Source of the DNA: Marivirga harenae
Lineage (GTDB): Bacteria > Bacteroidota > Bacteroidia > Cytophagales > Cyclobacteriaceae
Assembly (NCBI RefSeq): GCF_030534335.1
Contig: NZ_CP130565.1
Coordinates: forward strand, 1,075,501 to 1,139,500
DNA: 64,000 bases
Direction: 5' to 3'
In this document: one piece after another, positions 1 to 8,396 of the stretch
Numbering within the stretch: position 1 is the first letter of the stretch
How the letters are laid out: each line of letters starts with the position of its first letter
Translations under genes and position numbers: made by a program
Notes under the pieces: model-generated
Seen by the model: the letters and a program-made list of their open reading frames with translations, nothing else
What the model was told of the DNA's origin: nothing
The model's database searches: none

Positions 1-985
1 CAATAGTTCAGTTTGCCCTAATCCTGAGCTAGTAAAAGCAATTCAGCTTGGCGCAAGCTTAAAAAAGGAGGGTATCTTAATATCTGCTGCAGCCACAGAA
101 GAAGAAATAGGTTTTTTTGACCCAAAGCAGAAATTGGAAGAAGCTGCTGAATATGATGGTGACATCACCATGATCACGCAGAGCTGGCACATTTTTCAAA
201 AAAATGCAGCTGAAATCAGAAGCGATTTTGAGTTAATCACTGCAGGAAGAAATTCACAGCATGTGAATGATCCACACACTTCCATTTATGGAGAAAAAAA
301 TATTTTCATTGAAGAAGGTGCCTCTATTAAAGCCGCTATTTTAAACGCTGAAAACGGTCCGATTTACATCGGCAAAAATGCTCAAATCCACGAGGGCGCA
401 ATCATCAAAGGCCCGTTTGCTATGCTGGATAATTCTCATGTGAATATGGGCGCCAAAATAAAAGGAGATTCTACAATAGGTCCTTATTGTAAAGTTGGCG
501 GAGAAGTCAGCAATTCGGTTTTCTTTGGCTATTCCAGCAAAGGGCATGATGGCTTTATTGGGAACTCCGTAGTAGGTGAGTGGTGTAATTTAGGAGCAGA
601 CACTAACACCTCCAATCTGAAAAATAATTACGCTAACGTAAAACTATGGGATTATGCTAAAGGAGGATTTAAAGATACAGGCTTACAATTCTGTGGATTG
701 ATGATGGGCGACCATTCCAAATGCGGAATCAATACCATGTTCAATACAGGAACTGTAGTGGGTGTTAGTGCTAATGTTTTCGGAAGCGGTTTTCCTAGAA
801 ATTTCATTCCTTCCTTTTCCTGGGGAGGAGCAGCAGGATTCAGCACTTTCCAATTGAAAAAGGCTTTTGATGTAGCGGATAAAGTGATGCAGAGAAGAGA
901 TAAAGCATTGGATGAAGTGGAACAAAAAATCCTGACTGAGCATTTTGAGGAAAGCAAGGCAGACAGGATTTGGGAGAAAAATTAA
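1..985 (+). CDS. GlmU-like sugar-nucleotide transferase / N-acetyltransferase, C-terminal part (5' end outside window)
   Basis: The open frame runs in from base 2 without a stop, so the first ATG-like codon inside the window is not the true start; about 327 residues are visible. From about residue 85 there is a left-handed beta-helix of hexapeptide repeats (for example IYIGKNAQIHEGAIIKG), then the conserved stretch KLWDYAKGGFKDTGLQFCG and GDHSKCGINTMFNTG. This pattern is that of the 'alternative bacterial GlmU' family (TIGR03991 type) of Bacteroidota, where an N-terminal nucleotidyltransferase is joined to the helix and makes UDP-GlcNAc for peptidoglycan and LPS. The nucleotidyltransferase half would lie upstream. 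The substrate is inferred from the family, not seen. Confidence 0.85.
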   Translation, partial: NSSVCPNPELVKAIQLGASLKKEGILISAAATEEEIGFFDPKQKLEEAAEYDGDITMITQSWHIFQKNAAEIRSDFELITAGRNSQHVNDPHTSIYGEKNIFIEEGASIKAAILNAENGPIYIGKNAQIHEGAIIKGPFAMLDNSHVNMGAKIKGDSTIGPYCKVGGEVSNSVFFGYSSKGHDGFIGNSVVGEWCNLGADTNTSNLKNNYANVKLWDYAKGGFKDTGLQFCGLMMGDHSKCGINTMFNTGTVVGVSANVFGSGFPRNFIPSFSWGGAAGFSTFQLKKAFDVADKVMQRRDKALDEVEQKILTEHFEESKADRIWEKN

Positions 986-1001
986 ATAGTGATTAAAGAT
1001 G

Positions 1002-1016
1002 AGACCTGTCAGGTCT
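1002..1016. repeat. short perfect palindrome between glmU-like gene and rpiB
   Basis: AGACCTG-T-CAGGTCT, two 7-bp arms around one base, in the 63-bp gap. There is no T-run, so it is a poor terminator; it may be a small dispersed palindrome or a protein site. Confidence 0.5.
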
Positions 1017-1048
1017 TGCATAAATAATTAAAACTTACTAAAAACAAG

Positions 1049-1477
1049 ATGAAATTAGCGATAGGTGGCGATCATGCCGGATTTGAATACAAAAAAAAAT
1101 TAGTTGAATTCCTTAAGAAAGAAGGACATGAAGTAAAAGATTTCGGTCCGGATACTGATGCCTCTGTTGATTATCCAGATCATGTGCATCCCTTGTCAGA
1201 AGCTGTTGAAAAAGGAGAGTATGAATTAGGAATTTTAATTTGCGGAAGTGCCAACGGAGTTGCTATGACTGCCAACAAGCATCAAGGAATCAGAGCAGGT
1301 ATTGCGTGGGAAGATGAACTAGCTGCACTTACTCGTCAGCATAATAATGCCAATATCATTTGTATCCCAGCTCGTTTTATTGATTATGATAAAACGCAAT
1401 CAATCGTTAAAACTTTCTTAACTACTGAATTTGAAGGTGGAAGACATGGAAGAAGAGTGGATAAGATTAGTTGTTAG
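1049..1477 (+). CDS. rpiB: ribose-5-phosphate isomerase B
   Basis: RpiB interconverts ribose 5-phosphate and ribulose 5-phosphate in the non-oxidative pentose phosphate pathway, in the cytoplasm. The 142-residue length is standard. The family signature is visible: GGDHAGFEYK at residues 6-15, the active-site Cys65 in LICGSANG, and the later RQHNNANII and GGRHGRRVDKI motifs. The usual CGSGNG loop reads CGSANG, a common variant. It follows the GlmU-like gene by 63 bp on the same strand and may be co-transcribed; a stem-loop follows the stop codon. Confidence 0.96.
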   Translation: MKLAIGGDHAGFEYKKKLVEFLKKEGHEVKDFGPDTDASVDYPDHVHPLSEAVEKGEYELGILICGSANGVAMTANKHQGIRAGIAWEDELAALTRQHNNANIICIPARFIDYDKTQSIVKTFLTTEFEGGRHGRRVDKISC

Positions 1478-1483
1478 TATGAG

Positions 1484-1514
1484 GATAGCCTTATTTAGTT
1501 GAAATTAGGCTATC
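1484..1514 (+). terminator. stem-loop after rpiB
   Basis: GATAGCCT (1484-1491) pairs with AGGCTATC (1507-1514), extended by an A/T-rich stem with one mismatch around a short loop. The following T-run is weak, so intrinsic termination is plausible rather than certain. Confidence 0.5.
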
Positions 1515-1639
1515 TTATCATCACCTTCCATTTTCCGCTGTCAAGTTTAAATGAGCGTTTGATTGGCTAGTAGTACTTTTTCTTTGGTTTCTGATGCCTC
1601 AAAGAGTAAAATCAATATTATATGTATTCCTTTAGCATT

Positions 1640-1770
1640 CATACTTTTTCCAATGATAAAAAAGTATGCAAAAAATCTAAGTAAAATGATGCTTCTTCCC
1701 GCAACTGCCAACACTGGCTTGTCTGCAAAAGCAGGCCCGCCATTTTACTCTCCAACCCGCTTTTTCGCTT
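1640..1770. repeat. dispersed intergenic repeat, copy 1 (within gene-free 1515-1950)
   Basis: A hairpin CATACTTTTT (1640-1649) / AAAAAGTATG (1659-1668) is followed by a C-rich stretch with CTTCTTCCCGCAACTGCCAA and, at 1714-1740, a 27-mer that matches 26547-26573 at 25 of 27 positions. A related copy lies at 45471-45590. A short open frame (1563-1814) crosses this element but looks spurious: no family and repeat-derived composition. I recognise nothing else in 1515-1950. Confidence 0.7.
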
Positions 1771-1950
1771 CTGGCGAAATTGAGGAATTAGCTATTATTG
1801 AACTCAGCAAGTAAAATAAACCTTTTACCTAAGTTTAGTAATTTAATACTTCCATCTCTGAATATATAGTGTAGGCAAGAGGAAAGCCGAAATCAATTGA
1901 TAAAATAGTACAGGACCTAAGGCATTCTGAAAAATCAAGCTAATTTATAA

Positions 1951-2697
1951 TCACCTCTTCAAAGAAGCCTTATTAAAAATGTAATCTGGAATTTCAGGAT
2001 TAAATTGAATATCTAATACGATAAAATCAGTACCTTCTCCACTCATCAACATGTCTTTATAATTGATTTTTGTTGGGTACCAACGCCCATCGATTTCTTT
2101 TACATCCTCTAGCTTAACTCTTTTTAATAATTGCCCACTTTTGGCAAAGAGGTCTTCCTTGAGCGGAACAAATCGTTCAGTATCTACCCAGGTTTTTCTT
2201 GTTTGATAGCTAACATCTTCTACAATCGCATTTAGTTCAAGTACATAACAATTACGATCACCAATTTTTTCTTCGCCAACAATTGTCGCCTCATATATTT
2301 CCTTCAATTCTCTGTCTTCCATCATATCTTCATACGATAAATCGGAACCCATCACAGATTGCCTTAACATGTGTCCTGATAACTGAATAGTCCTGTCAGT
2401 GGAGGGATTATAAATCCATAATTTATCCTCTAATTTTAGCATTTTTGTGCCTTTTTCTCTTTCAGGAGAGAGGTACTCAGTAAATGATTTCTCATTTCCT
2501 TCCGCATATCCTTTAGATACAATTTCTCTGGTATTCCGCTTTCCTCTAATGACCATTTTAGATTCAGTAATAGTGGAGTTAGCGTTCATATTGTCTTTAA
2601 CCTTATCCAATACTTGATCTGCCGTAATCTGAGCTTGGGTAAAGAAGCTAATCAAAATTAATAATCCAATCAGTGATATTTTTAGCAAGGTTTTCAT
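1951..2697 (-). CDS. periplasmic LolA-like outer membrane lipoprotein-sorting protein
   Basis: A 248-residue protein with a signal peptide (hydrophobic residues 4-20, ending QAQ) followed by a LolA-like fold of the pfam17131 type. Family hallmarks are the early charged segment (ITADQVLDKVKDNMNAN), KMLKLEDKLWIYNPSTDRTI and MGSDLSYEDMM. It overlaps the upstream permease by 4 bp and is the last gene of the TetR-led operon. LolA-like proteins carry lipid or lipoprotein across the periplasm. With two FtsX-type permeases and a LolD-like ATPase, this points to a dedicated lipid/lipoprotein export line rather than the housekeeping Lol system. The cargo is unknown. Confidence 0.85.
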   Translation of the reverse strand: MKTLLKISLIGLLILISFFTQAQITADQVLDKVKDNMNANSTITESKMVIRGKRNTREIVSKGYAEGNEKSFTEYLSPEREKGTKMLKLEDKLWIYNPSTDRTIQLSGHMLRQSVMGSDLSYEDMMEDRELKEIYEATIVGEEKIGDRNCYVLELNAIVEDVSYQTRKTWVDTERFVPLKEDLFAKSGQLLKRVKLEDVKEIDGRWYPTKINYKDMLMSGEGTDFIVLDIQFNPEIPDYIFNKASLKR

Positions 2698-3968
2698 ACT
2701 TCCAATTCTTTAAATAAGTGAGCGGTTTCTCTTTTGTAAATTCCCATTCCAGATAGCATATTGCCTAAAACCATAGCTACCAGACCAGGAATAAAGCCAA
2801 TATATAGTTGACTTGGAATAATTTTAGCCCGTATGGTAGACGGCATGATCATACTGGACTGATTTAATAGATCACTGATGTCAAGACCGACTTCCTGCAT
2901 ATAATAAGTAGCAAGCAGACCAAAAAGGGTTCCAATGATGCTTCCGATTGCTCCTATCAAAATGGCTTCAATTATCGATTTTCTGTAGATACTACCTTTA
3001 GATTCTCCTAATGCGAGGCGTATTCCATATTCCTTATATCTTCTGAGTCCCCCTAATAAACCTGTATTCCATAGCACTACAGACATTGCTAATATTAGTA
3101 CTGTTACAATGATTTGCGACATATAATTACTATATGCTAGTATTTCACCTAATCCATTTTGATCTTCAAGGCTTTGCATTTCAGGAGCAAATTCATCCCC
3201 GGTGTTTTCATATTGAGCATTAAACTTTTTGACGATGTCTTCCGCACTTTCACTTTGATACTGCTCATTATTGAAAAAGCCTAATATTTCAGTAGCTCCA
3301 TTTTCCATATTTAGGATTTGCTGCGCATCTGATATATCCATGATAACGGCACCTCTATCAAAACCAATGTTCCCGAATTTCACGGTGCCGGAAATGGTGT
3401 AATTCTGAAATGCCATGCTACCATACATAGTAGCGCCAACATAGGTGATTTCGTCTCCAATCTCTATTTCTAATCTATCTGCAAAATCATTGGAAATCAG
3501 CACCTCACCATTCTCCTTAGGGAGATTACCTTTTATAATGGAGTTTCTGATATTTAGTCGGTCTAATTCCTGAGTATTTTCTGAAAGAAGAGAAACAGCC
3601 ATCACCGCAGCAGGGCCTTGACTTCTACTATTGCCCTCATCATCAGGAACGTCTAGCAGGCCTCCAAACTTTATTCTTTGAACCCATTGCATATCAGGAT
3701 ATTCAGCCTGTAATTCATCCTTTAGTTTGTCTGTTTCCAAAAGAGCTAGGTCTATCGGCAGCTGATCCTTATTTTGAGCATAGGCTTTGCTCATTATTTT
3801 GACATGGCCAGTTTCAAATCGAGCATTTTGCTGAATAACATCTTGAAAAACGCCTGCTAAATAACCGCTTAAAAATACCGTTAAAGTAACCCCTAATGCC
3901 ACAATGATTATGGGTAAAAGGCTTCTGTTCTTATCTCTTATTATTCCTTTTAAAATAAACTGTATCAT
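2694..3968 (-). CDS. ABC transporter permease, FtsX/MacB type (second)
   Basis: 424 residues. One membrane helix near the N-terminus (SLLPIIIVALGVTLTVFLSGYLAG), a periplasmic domain of roughly 240 residues, then three C-terminal helices with the FtsX-core sequence RRYKEYGIRLALGESKGSIYRKSI. This is the LolC/E and MacB topology, used for extracting or pushing substrates at the outer face of the inner membrane rather than importing them. It overlaps the next permease (ATGA-type, 4 bp) and the LolA-like gene (4 bp), so translation is coupled. It probably forms a heterodimer with the neighbouring permease, driven by the ATPase at 5224-5931. Confidence 0.9.
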   Translation of the reverse strand: MIQFILKGIIRDKNRSLLPIIIVALGVTLTVFLSGYLAGVFQDVIQQNARFETGHVKIMSKAYAQNKDQLPIDLALLETDKLKDELQAEYPDMQWVQRIKFGGLLDVPDDEGNSRSQGPAAVMAVSLLSENTQELDRLNIRNSIIKGNLPKENGEVLISNDFADRLEIEIGDEITYVGATMYGSMAFQNYTISGTVKFGNIGFDRGAVIMDISDAQQILNMENGATEILGFFNNEQYQSESAEDIVKKFNAQYENTGDEFAPEMQSLEDQNGLGEILAYSNYMSQIIVTVLILAMSVVLWNTGLLGGLRRYKEYGIRLALGESKGSIYRKSIIEAILIGAIGSIIGTLFGLLATYYMQEVGLDISDLLNQSSMIMPSTIRAKIIPSQLYIGFIPGLVAMVLGNMLSGMGIYKRETAHLFKELEV

Positions 3969-5128
3969 TGGACTTTACCTTTAAGTGCATCTACAGGGTC
4001 CATTTTTGCTATATTCCTCGATGGAATGAAACTAACAATGGTTGCGGATAATACCACTAGTGCGATAGTACCCATGATAAGCCCGATAGTGAAGGCTGGG
4101 TATATGCGCTGCGCGATCGTAACCCCCATATCTTGCTGTGTAACATATTCAGGCATCCCTATCCCAAAGGTTGAAAAATACCAAAATATCGGAACGCCAA
4201 TTATTGTACCTACTATGCTAGCCAAAATGCTATACATACTTCCTTCCACTGTAAATAATTGAACGACTTGCCAGCGTGTCATCCCCAATGCAATATAGGT
4301 TCCTATTTCTTTTTGCCTTCTAAAAATCGATAGCACTTGAGTATCAAAAATAGCGAGCAAGGCTATTCCTAAGAGCAGAAAATACAGGATAGAACTACTA
4401 GCACTTTTCATTTCAATGATTTCCTGTAACTGCTTTAATAATTCTGCTTGTGATTTAAAATACCACTTGTCCAGGGGCGAATGAGAATAGTTTTCACTCG
4501 CTATAAAGTAGGTAGCCTCTCCCCTTAATCCGGTCATGTTCCACAGCCTCTCAATTGGAACCCAAATCTGACCCGCGTCAACAGAAGTGACATCGGTTTC
4601 AAAAATATCAGCAATTGTAATTTCTGCGGCATCGAAGGTCCCATTTTTATCTCGCCACCTTAATATCAGTTGATCTCCAACTTCCAGTTTATTTGATGAG
4701 GCCATTCTTTTACCGATCAAAGCTGGAATATTGGCATCGGACTTGGCGAATGCTTCAGTTGGCAATTCCAATATTTTCTGATCTGAATCTATACCTTTCA
4801 TCAAAACAGAAACCATTCTTCCTTCAGGATAAAGTGATGCCTGTTGGATCAAAACAGTTGTTAAATTTTCACTTTGGGAAGCATTTAATTTTCCATGTGC
4901 TTCGTTTATGGAAAAGGGGTCAAGGGGATCGTAATCTTGATGCCGCAACTGACCATGGCCATATTCCCATTTTATACTTTCTCTCTGTGCTTGTAAATTC
5001 CAGCCATCCAGATAAGCATTAAAAAATATAATAACAATAAAAGTGAAAGCCAGAATTCCAACATTTAACCAGCTGCGCAAACCCGCACCGACTAAATTTT
5101 TATATGCTAATTGAAATGCAAGTTTCAT
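3965..5128 (-). CDS. ABC transporter permease, FtsX/MacB type (first)
   Basis: I place the start at 5128 (MKLAFQLAYKNLVGAGLRSW), because this is how family members begin. An ATG 54 bp upstream (5182) would add 18 residues with no homologous feature. The product is about 387 residues: one N-terminal helix, a large periplasmic domain, then a three-helix FtsX core with RRQKEIGTYIALGMTRWQVV. The C-terminus SFIPSRNIAKMDPVDALKGK is the classic FtsX-family ending. It overlaps the following permease gene by 4 bp and lies 95 bp after the ATPase gene, whose product should energise it. Confidence 0.9.
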   Translation of the reverse strand: MKLAFQLAYKNLVGAGLRSWLNVGILAFTFIVIIFFNAYLDGWNLQAQRESIKWEYGHGQLRHQDYDPLDPFSINEAHGKLNASQSENLTTVLIQQASLYPEGRMVSVLMKGIDSDQKILELPTEAFAKSDANIPALIGKRMASSNKLEVGDQLILRWRDKNGTFDAAEITIADIFETDVTSVDAGQIWVPIERLWNMTGLRGEATYFIASENYSHSPLDKWYFKSQAELLKQLQEIIEMKSASSSILYFLLLGIALLAIFDTQVLSIFRRQKEIGTYIALGMTRWQVVQLFTVEGSMYSILASIVGTIIGVPIFWYFSTFGIGMPEYVTQQDMGVTIAQRIYPAFTIGLIMGTIALVVLSATIVSFIPSRNIAKMDPVDALKGKVQ

Positions 5129-5223
5129 GTGTATAGTGTTTGTTTTTAAATTGTCACATGGAATTCCCATAAATCTATTCATCCCTCTGTTGGTAAATTA
5201 GGAAACCTAGATTTATGCTCATT

Positions 5224-5931
5224 TCATGACTTTGAATTTTGAGCGGTTATCATTTCATCTTTTTCAACCTCACCACCTTTCAAGTGAATGATCCGATTCA
5301 AGTACTGCATTACCTTTTCATCATGCGTGGAAAACAAAAAAGTAGTCCCCAACTCCTCATTGAGCTTCTTCATGGTCTGAATGATCGCATGCGCATTAGT
5401 TGCATCCAAATTGGCCGTAGGTTCATCTGCCAAAACAATTTTAGGTTCCTTTACCATGGCTCTGGCAATGGCTACCCTTTGGCCTTCTCCACCTGAAAGT
5501 TTTGAGGGCTTTTTATTAGGTATATTTTCCAGACCCACCCATTCCAATGCTTGCATCACTGCTTTCCTTCTTTCCTCCTTGGTTTTGTTTTGCAAGAGTA
5601 AAGCAAATTCTACATTCTCAAATACCGTATAGACAGGCAATAAATTGTATACCTGAAAAATAAAACCTAAATGCAGATTTCTCAATTGAGCAGATTCTTT
5701 ATGACTTAATTCTGCAACGTTTTTATCCATCACCCAGGCATTTCCACTACTTGGCTGATCTAAAGATCCAATGATATTCAGTAATGTGGTTTTTCCCGAA
5801 CCGCTTGGTCCTACTACCCCCGTAAACTCCCCTTTCTGAAATTCAAGATTAATGTTTTTAAGTGCAACAAATTCCCCTTCTCCTTCTGGAAATTTCTTGG
5901 TGACATTCTCAATTTTGATGATAGGTTCCAT
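5224..5931 (-). CDS. ABC transporter ATP-binding protein, LolD/MacB family
   Basis: A 235-residue cytoplasmic ATPase. Walker A is GPSGSGKTT (residues 41-49), the signature LSGGEGQ is at 145-151, Walker B is IVLADEP (about 165-171) and the H-loop is STHD near 202. The Q-loop region reads FIFQVYNLLPVYTVFENVEF, typical of the LolD/MacB/FtsE branch. It hydrolyses ATP to drive the two FtsX-type permeases encoded just downstream. It sits 11 bp after the outer-membrane protein gene in the same operon. Confidence 0.93.
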   Translation of the reverse strand: MEPIIKIENVTKKFPEGEGEFVALKNINLEFQKGEFTGVVGPSGSGKTTLLNIIGSLDQPSSGNAWVMDKNVAELSHKESAQLRNLHLGFIFQVYNLLPVYTVFENVEFALLLQNKTKEERRKAVMQALEWVGLENIPNKKPSKLSGGEGQRVAIARAMVKEPKIVLADEPTANLDATNAHAIIQTMKKLNEELGTTFLFSTHDEKVMQYLNRIIHLKGGEVEKDEMITAQNSKS

Positions 5932-5942
5932 AAGCAGTTAAT

Positions 5943-7061
5943 TTAGTGATTAAAGACCAGCATTATACGAATTCCCGGTCCAGAAAAGTTATTGACTAAT
6001 TCGTTTTGCTGAATCCCTTGAAATTCAGAAGGATTATAATATCCCATAAGATAGCCGATAATTCTTTTAAATTGATGCTGATAATTTAGAAAGAAGGTAG
6101 TGCTTTCCGTTTCCCAGCTGTAGTAAACCAAGCCACTGAAGCTATCAAAAAAACCTAAAGGATAACTTAAACTGGTAGCCGTGATATTAGCATAGTTATC
6201 AGAAAAGCCACTATCACTATTCCCAATTAATAGATGCTCAGTAATGACTGTGAGTCCATTACCTAAGCCTAATGTATAATCAGCTCCGAGATTTATTAGA
6301 TTTTGATTAGTCAAACCACCAATATTTTCAGCTTTATGAATATAAGTAGATTCTAGCCAAAGTCCGACTACCCAATCTAATTTAACATCTATCGCCCATC
6401 TATTTTCGTCTATATTATCATAGGTATTATCATTAAAAACTTCACTAGCATCCGCTTTTCTATGATGATAAGTGAAGCCGATTTCTCCTGTGAGAAGTGG
6501 GAATTGGACACGTCCTCCAAATTCAGGGACCTTATCATTTGTAGCAACTACATCAAAACCTCTTCTTTTATTATTCCCATATAGACCCCAAAGCCATATA
6601 TTAGCATTATTTTGAAAATAGTAATTTCCCATAATCCCATATACTCCATTTGTTAAAGCCAAAGGATCGCGAGGGTCAATTTGATTGAACCATTGTAATG
6701 GTCGGAGCAAAGTCGCCACCCCGAAATCTAGCTTTTGCAAGCCAACTCTCATTTGATAATTTTGCCCTGCATAGCGAGCCCAGAGTCGGTATGGTGCTAA
6801 ACTTCCATCAGTTTGATTATCTTGAAAAGGATCAGAAAGAATGGAGCCACTGATATTAGCAGAAGCTAAAATATCAAAGCTTCGTCCTGAATCTAAAGAA
6901 TGAGTGTAATTGACTTCGGGAATATAGCGCCCACCCGTGAATAAATAATACTGATTACTCGGGCTGATATTACCAAAAGCAGATACTTGTCCATCCCAGG
7001 AAATCTGGCTTTTCAATAGAAAAGGGCCGAACATTAGCAATATGATAAGTGTGCACCTCAT
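5943..7061 (-). CDS. predicted outer-membrane beta-barrel protein of the ABC operon
   Basis: A 372-residue protein with a short signal peptide (MRCTLIILLMFGPFLLKSQ). The body is rich in alternating aromatic and polar residues (WARYAGQNYQMRVGLQKLDF, GQISPSNQYYLFTGGRYIPE-like stretches) and ends in FNH, consistent with a transmembrane beta-barrel. No precise family recognised; it recalls alginate-export or porin-like barrels of Bacteroidota. It lies 3 bp after the TetR gene and 11 bp before the ATPase gene. I infer that it is the outer-membrane partner of the LolA-like/FtsX/LolD export line. Confidence 0.7.
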   Translation of the reverse strand: MRCTLIILLMFGPFLLKSQISWDGQVSAFGNISPSNQYYLFTGGRYIPEVNYTHSLDSGRSFDILASANISGSILSDPFQDNQTDGSLAPYRLWARYAGQNYQMRVGLQKLDFGVATLLRPLQWFNQIDPRDPLALTNGVYGIMGNYYFQNNANIWLWGLYGNNKRRGFDVVATNDKVPEFGGRVQFPLLTGEIGFTYHHRKADASEVFNDNTYDNIDENRWAIDVKLDWVVGLWLESTYIHKAENIGGLTNQNLINLGADYTLGLGNGLTVITEHLLIGNSDSGFSDNYANITATSLSYPLGFFDSFSGLVYYSWETESTTFFLNYQHQFKRIIGYLMGYYNPSEFQGIQQNELVNNFSGPGIRIMLVFNH

Positions 7062-7064
7062 GTG

Positions 7065-7634
7065 TCATCTTTTGACAAAAATCCCATAGAAAAAGAAATT
7101 GCTTAATTCCATTATAGCTTCATCGATGCTCTTAAACATTTTCAGGAAATGTTCATCTTGCATTTTAGTTCGAATCACGCCCAACATATCCATAATAAAT
7201 TCAGCTTTTAAATCTTTTCTGACCCATCCTTCATTTTTAGCTTTTTCAAAATCAGCTATCATTACTTTATAAGATTTTAAGGTATGCTTCTGAATGAGCT
7301 CACTTAAAGCCGAGCCATCTTCAGTCAAGATTTCATCGATGAATTCCCTACTTATATTTTTAGATTCTTGATGTTTAAGCTTTAAAATCTCGCTGATCTT
7401 CTCTGGGAATGATTTCTTCTGGCTCATTACGGCTGAATATCTCCGTAAATTATCCTCTAAAATGCTTTCTAAAATCTCTTCCGCTGCATGTTCTTTGTTT
7501 ACAAAGCGCCTGTAAAAGGTCATTTTGCTTACGTCTGCCTGCTCGCAAATTTCCTCCACGGTTACTTTCTTTAAACCATACTTCCAAAATAAAGCTTTGG
7601 CACTTTCTAATATCGCCTTTTGACTTTTAGTCAT
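7065..7634 (-). CDS. TetR/AcrR family transcriptional regulator
   Basis: 189 residues. The N-terminal helix-turn-helix is clear: AILESAKALFWKYGLKKVTV, then EEICEQADVSKMTFYRRFVN (about residues 8-50). The C-terminal half is helical and would bind a ligand. It is the first gene of the export operon, 3 bp before the outer-membrane protein gene. It is probably an autorepressor acting on the repeat at 7641-7696 immediately upstream, releasing the operon when a ligand appears. The ligand is unknown. Confidence 0.92.
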   Translation of the reverse strand: MTKSQKAILESAKALFWKYGLKKVTVEEICEQADVSKMTFYRRFVNKEHAAEEILESILEDNLRRYSAVMSQKKSFPEKISEILKLKHQESKNISREFIDEILTEDGSALSELIQKHTLKSYKVMIADFEKAKNEGWVRKDLKAEFIMDMLGVIRTKMQDEHFLKMFKSIDEAIMELSNFFFYGIFVKR

Positions 7635-7640
7635 TTAGAG

Positions 7641-7696
7641 TGTTACTAATTTTAATTAATGTTACTAATATAGTATTATCATACGAATTAGTAACA
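7641..7696. promoter_or_regulatory. predicted TetR operator: three copies of TGTTACTAAT
   Basis: TGTTACTAAT occurs at 7641-7650 and 7660-7669, and its exact reverse complement ATTAGTAACA at 7687-7696. The two direct copies start 19 bp apart; the inverted pair is separated by 17 bp. The block starts 6 bp upstream of the tetR start codon, where an autoregulatory operator would be expected. No perfect -7 box was found here. Confidence 0.65.
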
Positions 7697-7718
7697 TAAA
7701 TAGTTCAGTAATTCAACT

Positions 7719-8351
7719 TTATTTTTGCAAACTTCGGATTGCGTTATTGATGATCGAGGGATTTGTGGGTGTTTTATTGAGAAAATATGCCTCTAATTCT
7801 GAGTACTTCAGTTTATGGGATTTAATCAATCCTTTCATGATGGTTTTCAGGTACTGCTCATTAGGGAAATTGATCTCATTTTTTAGGTAATGCTGATTTG
7901 TAAAAGTAAAAATAGGGGCGTTATTTTCTTGGCCGAGATACAGTATGTTGCCGTACCAGCTATTTTCTCGTGCAATTGATGATTCGTTTTTGTAGGTCTT
8001 ATTAAAATCAATTTTGATTGGATCTGCAATATTATTTTCTTGCTGCACGACTTCTAAGAATTGCTCTTGAGTGATTAAATACATATTGCCGAGTGTATTT
8101 GCCTGCTCCTCTCGTTCCGGATTAATGAAGCAGACTCCTCCTCCATTCCAGACCTGTGCTTCTTTTGCAAAATACAATTCGTGAGGGACATTAATTGGCT
8201 TTTGATCAATCGGTGCATTTTTATCATTACATCCGACATAAGTTCTTGTAGCACCTTCCGGTTTACCTCCTCGAATGTAGCACATGAATCTGTCTTCAGA
8301 AATGTTGGAACCATAGCTGGTATACCATATGTGTGTACCAATTTTCTCCAT
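7719..8351 (-). CDS. gamma-glutamylcyclotransferase-fold (GGCT/AIG2-like) protein
   Basis: I start at the ATG at 8351 (MEKIGTHIWYTSYGSNI); a TTG 18 bp upstream is the alternative. The N-terminal YTSYGSNISEDRF matches the YGSN signature that opens GGCT/AIG2 folds and binds the gamma-glutamyl group. A later segment, NTLGNMYLITQEQFLEVV, resembles the strand carrying the catalytic glutamate. The C-terminal 60 residues (LKTIMKGLIKSHKL onward) are helical and unassigned. It follows the RmlD-like gene by 45 bp and could be the tail of that gene run. The substrate is unknown. Confidence 0.65.
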   Translation of the reverse strand: MEKIGTHIWYTSYGSNISEDRFMCYIRGGKPEGATRTYVGCNDKNAPIDQKPINVPHELYFAKEAQVWNGGGVCFINPEREEQANTLGNMYLITQEQFLEVVQQENNIADPIKIDFNKTYKNESSIARENSWYGNILYLGQENNAPIFTFTNQHYLKNEINFPNEQYLKTIMKGLIKSHKLKYSELEAYFLNKTPTNPSIINNAIRSLQK

Positions 8352-8396
8352 GTTTTTATGCGCGATCAAAAAATAATTTGGTGATAGCTAGGGCTT

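Noticed and set aside
1001-1017. The AGACCTG palindrome as a terminator of the glmU-like gene
   Set aside because: No T-run follows and the stem is short.
1563-1814. 83-codon open frame after rpiB
   Set aside because: It crosses a dispersed repeat shared with two other intergenic places, and the peptide resembles no family.
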